Assembly (NCBI GenBank): GCA_021234155.1
Contig: JAJEKV010000207.1
Coordinates: 868,001-932,000 of the forward strand
Reading direction: 5' to 3'
From: Isoetes taiwanensis
Lineage: Eukaryota; Streptophyta; Lycopodiopsida; Isoetales; Isoetaceae
Length of the DNA: 64,000 nucleotides
Under the pieces are notes generated by a model that was given only the letters and a program-made list of their open reading frames with translations, was not told where the DNA came from and searched no databases. The translations under genes were made by a program, and so were the position numbers. Positions within the stretch are counted from its first letter, which is position 1. The number at the start of each line of letters is the position of its first letter. Of the stretch, positions 58,442 to 64,000 are shown piece by piece.

Positions 58442-59143
58442 ATGTCTAGTAGATTTGCTGCAAGTTTATTAAACACTATTGATGTGTATATGGGTGGCTC
58501 AGGCTTCCAGGTGTGGAAGGATGCCAGCAAGTATGTTCTGGAGGTAGAAGACCTCTGGGATCTTGTAGATCCAAACAATACTGTTAGTGCTGAAACAGGA
58601 GCTCTGAATAGGGCAGACTCCACAGGGTCAGTAGCAGGGAAAGAAACTAAGTCCACAGCAGGAAGTGCAGGTGTGTCAAGTGGTGGATCTAGTGGTGCTG
58701 GTGGAGGGAAATCTCTACATGCCAAAGCCAAAGAAGCTCAAGGGATCATATCATGCAAGGTAAGTCCCTCAATTCGTCTTAAGCTTAGAACTCTTGGCCC
58801 TAGAGATATGTGGAAGTATTTATTAAAGCATTATGAGGAAAAAACTTCTTCCCAAATAGACTTACTTGAAAATGAATTGAGAGGGCTGAAGCTAAGAGAG
58901 GATGAAGATGTGGGAGAATCAGCAAGTTTGACAATTTAATTATTGATTTGGATGGGGCTGGAGTGGTAATTTCAGAGAGAAGCCAAGTTTTGCAAATTTC
59001 TAGAGTTATAGGAGACAATGAGACATTAGCATTGTTTATAAGGAACTCATGCAGATCCAGGGAGGAAGCTGAGATTACATTAAGAACTGAATGGGAACAG
59101 AAGAAAATCTTAAGGCAAAGTCAAAATGAGGAAACACCATAAG
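58442..59143 (+). pseudogene. copia gag, frameshifted
   Basis: ATG 58442 opens MSSRFAASLLNTIDVYM with FQVWKDASKYVLEVEDLWDL. It includes a Gly/Ser-rich stretch (SSGGSSGAGGGK) and a RLKLRTLGPRDMWKYLLKHY motif typical of the copia gag (UBN2-like) fold. The frame stops at 58939. The following 58948-59142 frame (VLQISRVIGDNETLALFI, EEAEITLRTEWEQ) continues the capsid in another phase. Confidence 0.85.
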
Positions 59144-59145
59144 TA

Positions 59146-60114
59146 TTGGTTGTTAAAAGGAAAGGAAAAGTCACATGTTATAATTGTCATGAGTTGGGAC
59201 ATTTTAAGAATGAATGTCCTAAACTTAAGAAGGAATTCAATTGCTATAATTGTGGTGGTAGGGGGCATGTTGCATCAAAATGCCCAACCCCTAAAAATTT
59301 TGGAAAATCAAGGGGAAGAGGAGAATCAAGCAGGGGCAGATTTGGAAGAGGGAGGGGTCGAGAGTATGAAAGGGCCTATGTAACTCAAGAACATGAGAAC
59401 ACATTGAAAAAGGATGCAGAGGAGGAAAATGAAGATGAGGTAAAAGCTGAATTTGCTATTACAAATGAAAATACTACTACTAATGCATCTGATCATTTGG
59501 TAGCTGATAGTGGAGCTGAAAGATCAGTAGTGCAATCTACTGATTTCTTGAAGAATATAGCAACTACAAATTCCAGGAAAATCCAAGTGGGGAATGGAGC
59601 TCTTCAAGAGGTCAAAGGGAGAGGACTTTTGCAATTAAAGGATCTTCAAGGAAATATTGTGAACATTGAAGATGTGTTATGTGTGCCAGCTATAGTTAAA
59701 AACTTAATTTCTGTCAGTCAATTATGTGATTTGGGCTACCAAGTTGTTTTTGAAGGAGACACATGCAATGTATATATGAAGAATGAATTAAGATTCTTGG
59801 CAAAAAGGGTTGGAAACTTATTTGAAATGGATAATATGATGCACCATAGTATAAATGCAATACAAGAAGATACCATGAATCTGTGGCATAGAAGACTAGC
59901 TCATACAAATCTCAAAAATCTGAAATCACTGTTGAAGAAAGGGCACATAACTTTCCAGGACAGCAAGATACATAAACTTGTTTGTGAAGGATGTGCTTTA
60001 GGGAAATTAAATCGGCTGCCATTTCCAAAAAGTAAGTGTAGAGCCCAGCAAGTCTTGGAGTTAGTACACTCTGATTTATGTGGCCCTTTAAATGTGCAAA
60101 GCAGAAATAATTAA
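59146..60114 (+). pseudogene. copia pol N-part: nucleocapsid, protease, pre-integrase
   Basis: Two CCHC zinc knuckles (CYNCHELGHFKNEC and CYNCGGRGHVASKC) are followed by an Arg/Gly-rich stretch. The aspartic protease active site is LVADSGAERSVV. The pre-integrase domain has LWHRRLAHTNLKNLKSL and CEGCALGKLNRLPF (HHCC zinc site), then LVHSDLCGPL at the start of the integrase core. A TAA ends the frame where the integrase should continue. Confidence 0.88.
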
Positions 60115-61725
60115 AGGTACTTCATTACATTTACAGATGACTATAGCAGGAAATGTAAAACATACTGCTTGACAAGGAAATCCCAAGCACTGAGTGCTTT
60201 CAAACAATATGTAACAGAGATGGAGAGAAAAACTGGTCTCAAATTAAAATGTATTAGGTCAGACAGAGGAGTATTTGGCCAAGCAATTTAAACAATTTTG
60301 CATAGCTCATGGGATTAAAAGGCAACTGACCTGCAGATATTCTCCTCAACAAAATGGTGTGTCAGAGAGGAAGAATAGAACCATAATGGATGCAGTTAGA
60401 GCCATGATAAAGGGAAGTGGCTTACCTAATAAACTTTGGGAGGAGGCTTTGCAAACTGCAGTACAAATACAGAATATGCTGCCCTCAACCAGTTTAAATG
60501 GTAACATACCAGACTTGATGTGGAATCCTAATAAAAAATTAAACTATGAGAGGTTGAAAGCATTTGGATGTCTAGTGTATACTCATATCCCAGCTGAACT
60601 CAGAAAGAAGCTTGACAATAAGGCAGAGATTGGATTCCTTGTAGGCTATGATGAAGAATCCAAAGGCTATAGGGTGTATATCCCTGAAAATAAGACTGTT
60701 ATAGTCAGCAGAGATGTGCTATTCAATGAACATGTTCTATACAAAGATAGGTATAAAAAGGGAATTAAAGTGGCTGAAGCAAATCAAGAAGTGCAAGCTA
60801 ATGAAACAGATGACTTAGATGATACTGAGGAGGAGAGTTTGGGTACTAGCCCACCTGAAACTGAAACCTCTGAAACCTCTGAGGAGACTAACTTATCTGG
60901 AGAAAAAGCTACAACTAGAATTGCAGAGGAGGTAACCATACCAGCAGGGGAACAACAAAGGAAATTAAATAATGATCACATGGGAAAAAGGAAGAGAAAA
61001 ACACAAGCAGAAAGACTGATGGAGGAGGCAAAATTAGAAGAAGGTAAATTATATGGAAGAAATGAGTTAGGAAGGAGCAGAAGAGGTGGTGAAATGGAGC
61101 ATGAACAAATCATGGCTATTTTGGAGGATGAAATTATTCCACAAAGCTTTGAGGAAGTTCAACAAAGTATGGACAAAGAAAAATGGATTGAGGCCATGAA
61201 TGATGAATTAAGGTCTTTTGCTGAAACTAATACTTATGAGCTGGTCAAATCTAATGATAAACAGAATGTTATTGGAAGTAAATGGTTGTACAAGATTAAG
61301 TTAAATCCTGATGGAAGCAAGAAATTTAAAGCAAGATTGGTAGCTCAAGGATATACTCAGAAAAAGGGAAGGGATTATGATGAAACCTACTCACCTATAG
61401 TGTAACTTACAAGTATTAGAGTGTTGCTAGCCATGGCAAATGCAATGAATTTGGAGTTACATCATATGAATGTGAAAACTTCTTTTTTAAATGCTACACT
61501 TGAGGAGGAGGCCTACATGAAACCAGCTCCAGGATATTCTCAAGGCAAGGACATGATCTGGAAGTTGAATAGGGCAGTATATGGGCTAAAACAGTCACCA
61601 AGGGAATGGTATTTATGTATCAATCATTTTCTGCAAGAACAAGGGTTTGAAAAATTACAAAATGATGGAAATCTCTATAGGTATGAGCAAAAAGATGAAT
61701 ATTGCATCATAGCACTCTATGTTGA
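60115..61725 (+). pseudogene. copia integrase and N-terminal reverse transcriptase
   Basis: The integrase core continues at 60115-60270 (FTDDYSRKC, second Asp in IRSDRG) and after a shift in frame 60275-61405 (SPQQNGVSERKNRTIMDAVR with the catalytic Glu). An acidic linker follows. The reverse transcriptase starts with WIEAMNDELRSF, GSKWLYKIKLNPDGSKKFKA and RLVAQGYTQKKGRDYDETYSP, then a TAA replaces a Lys codon. Frame 61421-61725 has HHMNVKTSFLNA, where family members have MDVKTAFLNG, so the motif A catalytic Asp is Asn here. It ends at YVD, the first half of the YVDD box. Confidence 0.88.
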
Positions 61726-63776
61726 CTAGTAATGGTGCCCAGCGTTGCTGGGCATAAGTTGGGAACCTGTCTGGAATGGAACATGTTCAGCTCAACTTCT
61801 TTTTATAAATCTTAGATAATAGAATTTAAGCTCAATGTTGCTGGACTATAAGAGGTTTTTGTGTGCTCGAGTATTGTTTCCCTTTTTCTTTGCCTTTTGC
61901 TCTATCTCGCATTTCCCTTTTTCTTTTCATTTTTTCCGATTTTCCTACACATTTTCCTTTTAATTTTTTCCTACACATTTTCTTTTTCTTTTTTCCTTTT
62001 TCCTTTTCCCCTTTTCTTTTTATCCCGCTTTTCCCTTCCCTTCCCTTCCCACTTCCTGTTCTCATTTTTCCCTTTCCCCTTTTTCTGACAGATTTTTTTT
62101 CCTTCCCTTTCATCCTTTCCCAGCCCTTCCCCTTTTTCATGTACCCCTTTTCCTTTTCTCCCCCCCTTCCTTTTTCTTTTTCCATGCCTTTTTTCCCACC
62201 TTTTTTTCATGTCCCTTTTCTTCTTTTCCGCACCCTCTTCCCTTTTTTCTCGTGCCCCTTCTCCTTTCCTTTTCTTTTTTATTTTCCATTGTCGCATGTT
62301 CTTTTTTCCTTCACTTTGTCATTTTTTCTCACCCTTCCTCTCTTCCTCTTTTCATGCCCTTCTCCTCCTCTCTTTTTTCATTTCCCTCTTCCCCATTCCT
62401 CGTGCCATTTTTTCCTTCCCTTTTTCCCACCTTTTTCATGTTCCCCTTTTCTTCTTTTTCGCACCCTCTTCCCGTTTTCCTCATGCCCCTTCTCCCTTTA
62501 TTTTTATTTTTTTTCCCCCTTGTCCCATGCTTTTTTTCCCTTCACTTTTTCATTTTTCTCACCCTTTCTCTCTTCTCACTTTTTCAATACGGCGTTCCCT
62601 TTTTCGCCTTTCTTCATCCTCTTTCTCTTTTCCCTGTGCTCGTCCTCCTCCTTTTTTCTTTTTTCTTTTCGCTTTTTCCATGCCCTTTTTCCCTTCCCCT
62701 TCCCATTTTCCATTTCCCTCTCCCCTTTTCCTCGTGCTCATTTTCCCTTCTCGTTTCCCCTTTCTGCATTCCTTTTTATTCCCTTCTGTTTCTCTTTTTG
62801 AATGCCTTTTTTCCCTTCACTTCTCTACATCATTCTCCTCTTCCCCTTTTTTCGCTTCAATTTTCCTCCTTTCCATACCCTTTCCTCTTCCCCTTTTCCC
62901 ATTGCCTTTTTTTCCTTCCCTTTCCTCCCTCCTCCCTTTCTTTTTCCCTTTTCCCATGCCACTTATCCCTTCCTCACCGCTTTATTCTTTCCCTTTTTCC
63001 CTCTTTCCCTCTTCCCCTTTTCCTCGTGTCTCTTTGCCTTTTCCTTTTCATCTTTCCATCCCCCTTTTTCTTTTTCTTTTCTCTAACCTCCCCCCTTTTC
63101 CCGTGCCCTTTTTCTCTTTTCTCCCCTCCTTTCTTTTTCTTTTCTCTTTCCCTTTTTCATTACGCCGTTCCCTTTTCCCCACCTTTTCCATGCGCTCCTT
63201 TTCCTCCTTTCTCTATCCTCTTCTTCTTTTCCCTTTGAACGTTCTCCCTCCCTTTTTTTCTTTTTACTTTTTCCATGCTCTTTTTCCCTTCCTTTTTCCC
63301 CTTTTCTCAACCTTTCCCTTTTGCCCTTTTTCCCGTGCCCTTTTCCCATCTCCCTTTCCCCTTTTCCAAATGCCCATTTTCCCTTCCCTTTCCGCATTTC
63401 TTTTTTCCTTCCCCTTTCGCTTTTTCAATGGCCCTTTTCCCTTCCCTTTTCCTCCTTTCCCCACTCTTTCCTCATTGCCCTTTCTCCCTTCCCATTCCTC
63501 TCTCCCCTCTTTGTTTTCCCTTTCTTGTTCCCTTTTCCCATGCCACTTTTCCCTTTCCTCACCATTTCCTTCTTTCCCCTTTTCCCATGCCCTTTTCCCC
63601 TCTTCCCCTTTCCCTCGTGCCTTTTTCCCTTCACTTTTCCTTTTTCATTCTCCATTTTCCTTAATCTTCGATATTGCAATAAAATCATCACCATCCGATT
63701 AAGCCAATCCAATCTACACCATTAGATTTAGGGCTTGATGGAAAACGGACACACGCTAAAACATTATAATATAGGA
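61726..63776 (-). mobile_element. non-autonomous Helitron (H3) inside the copia YVDD box
   Basis: On the minus strand it starts TCCTATATTATAATG after an A (63776) and ends with the stem GCCCAGC/GCTGGGC around AAC, then ACCATTACTAG, next to T. Both ends match the Helitron at 4269-7395. Removing it restores gttga/tgattgta, that is the codons for V-D-D-C, so the insertion is precise between A and T with no target duplication. The 2051-bp interior has no Rep/helicase gene and is mostly a polypyrimidine tract. Confidence 0.93.
61870..63655. repeat. ~1.8-kb polypyrimidine tract (CCTTTTCCC-type)
   Basis: The given strand is almost wholly C and T, built from words such as ccctttttc, cccttccc, ttttcccatgcc and tttttcatg, with scattered atg/gcg breaks. 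No fixed period holds across the tract. The long Phe/Pro/Ser/Leu frames on this strand and Lys/Arg/Gly frames on the other come from the composition and are not genes. Confidence 0.95.
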
Positions 63777-64000
63777 TGATTGTATAATGGCAGCCAGCTC
63801 CATGAAGATTTTAAACATGTGCAAAGATATTTTAAAGTCCAGGTTCCAAATGTCTGACTTAGGTGAACTCAAAAAATTTCTGGGAATAGAGGTTATCAGA
63901 AATAGAGAATTAAAATGGATAAAGCTTCATCAAGGGACACATATAGAAAATATGCTCCAAAGGTTTAAGCTTGCAGAGGCTAACCATCAAAACTCTCTAT
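63777..64000 (+). pseudogene. copia reverse transcriptase, continuation after the Helitron
   Basis: Beginning in the second Asp codon of the YVDD box, the plus strand reads MAASSMKILNMCKDILKSRF, MSDLGELKKFLGIEVIRN and HQGTHIENMLQRFKLAEANH. These are the thumb/connection parts of the copia reverse transcriptase. The frame is open to the window end. Confidence 0.9.

Larger units (their letters stand above)
58108..64000 (+). mobile_element. copia retrotransposon B, 5' LTR truncated, runs off the window
   Basis: The partial LTR (58108-58422) is cut at its left by the 9.7-kb block. TGGTATCAGAGC (58424-58435) is the tRNA-iMet primer binding site. The domain order gag, zinc knuckles, protease, integrase, reverse transcriptase is diagnostic of Ty1/copia. 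The copy is inactive: a gag frameshift at 58939, a TAA in the integrase at 60112-60114, a frameshift near 60290, a TAA at 61403-61405 and a Helitron at 61726-63776. The end and the 3' LTR lie outside. Confidence 0.93.

Noticed and set aside
61863-63725. Several long frames (up to ~500 codons) of Phe/Pro/Ser/Leu or Lys/Arg/Gly
   Set aside because: They are translations of a polypyrimidine tract inside a Helitron. Composition explains the lack of stops on both strands.
47432-64000. Copia A and copia B as a single element with one simple insertion
   Set aside because: The LTR-to-gag stretch is present twice (47571-48424 and 58108-58971), so a plain insertion into one element does not account for it.
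1-64000. tRNA, rRNA, riboswitch or other structured RNA genes
   Set aside because: I looked for tRNA A/B boxes and rRNA core words by eye and saw none convincing. A covariance-model scan would settle this.

Overview
This is plant nuclear DNA dominated by transposable elements. It has GT-AG introns, plant protein fragments (VARICOSE/EDC4, a dynamin-related protein, a CYP710-like P450, an ABCB transporter, a PPR protein) and plant-type Helitron, CACTA, copia, LINE and LTR elements. No rRNA, tRNA, CRISPR or bacterial operon was seen. The low gene density and the mix of TE families suggest a large, repeat-rich land-plant genome, possibly a non-seed plant such as a fern. That last step is inference. 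No intact ordinary host gene can be supported. Almost every recognisable reading frame is a TE gene or a broken copy.

Layout: 1-4.27 kb, unassigned AT-rich DNA with a ~140-bp tandem repeat. 4.27-7.40 kb, a complete Helitron carrying a two-exon VARICOSE fragment, apparently inserted in the 5' end of another Helitron that carries a dynamin-related fragment. 9.54-11.64 kb, the 3' LTR and inner end of a large LTR retrotransposon (minus). 11.64-15.09 kb, two 3' LINE ends around an unrecognised decayed minus-strand gene. 17.1-17.7 and 44.1-44.6 kb, one MITE/foldback family. 18.49-22.40 kb, a complete non-autonomous LTR retrotransposon with its TSD, split by a nested LINE with its own TSD. 23.6-28.7 kb, CYP710-like and ABCB pseudogene pieces. 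30.6-40.0 kb, a CACTA element with a Tnp2-like transposase, later exons, subterminal repeats and the right TIR. 41.8-48.4 kb, copia LTR pieces and a PPR relic.

48.43-58.11 kb is the most interesting part. This 9.7-kb block is bracketed by an ~860-bp direct repeat of copia sequence. It carries a minus-strand DUF7869-type (RNase H-like, transposase-like) gene with two DUF8039-like modules upstream, and a divergent plus-strand gene that appears to join a ParB-like domain to a DNA methyltransferase domain. Between them lies an array of 24-bp GCGC-containing palindromes arranged in pairs with an exact 54-bp period, followed by three more tandem arrays. The same half-sites recur around the methyltransferase gene. 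I read this as a decayed, possibly undescribed mobile element pairing a transposase with its own methyltransferase and dense palindromic sites.

58.11-64 kb is a copia polyprotein (gag, zinc knuckles, protease, integrase, reverse transcriptase). It is broken by frameshifts and by a 2.05-kb Helitron inserted exactly in the YVDD codons of the reverse transcriptase. That Helitron is filled by ~1.8 kb of almost pure pyrimidine sequence.
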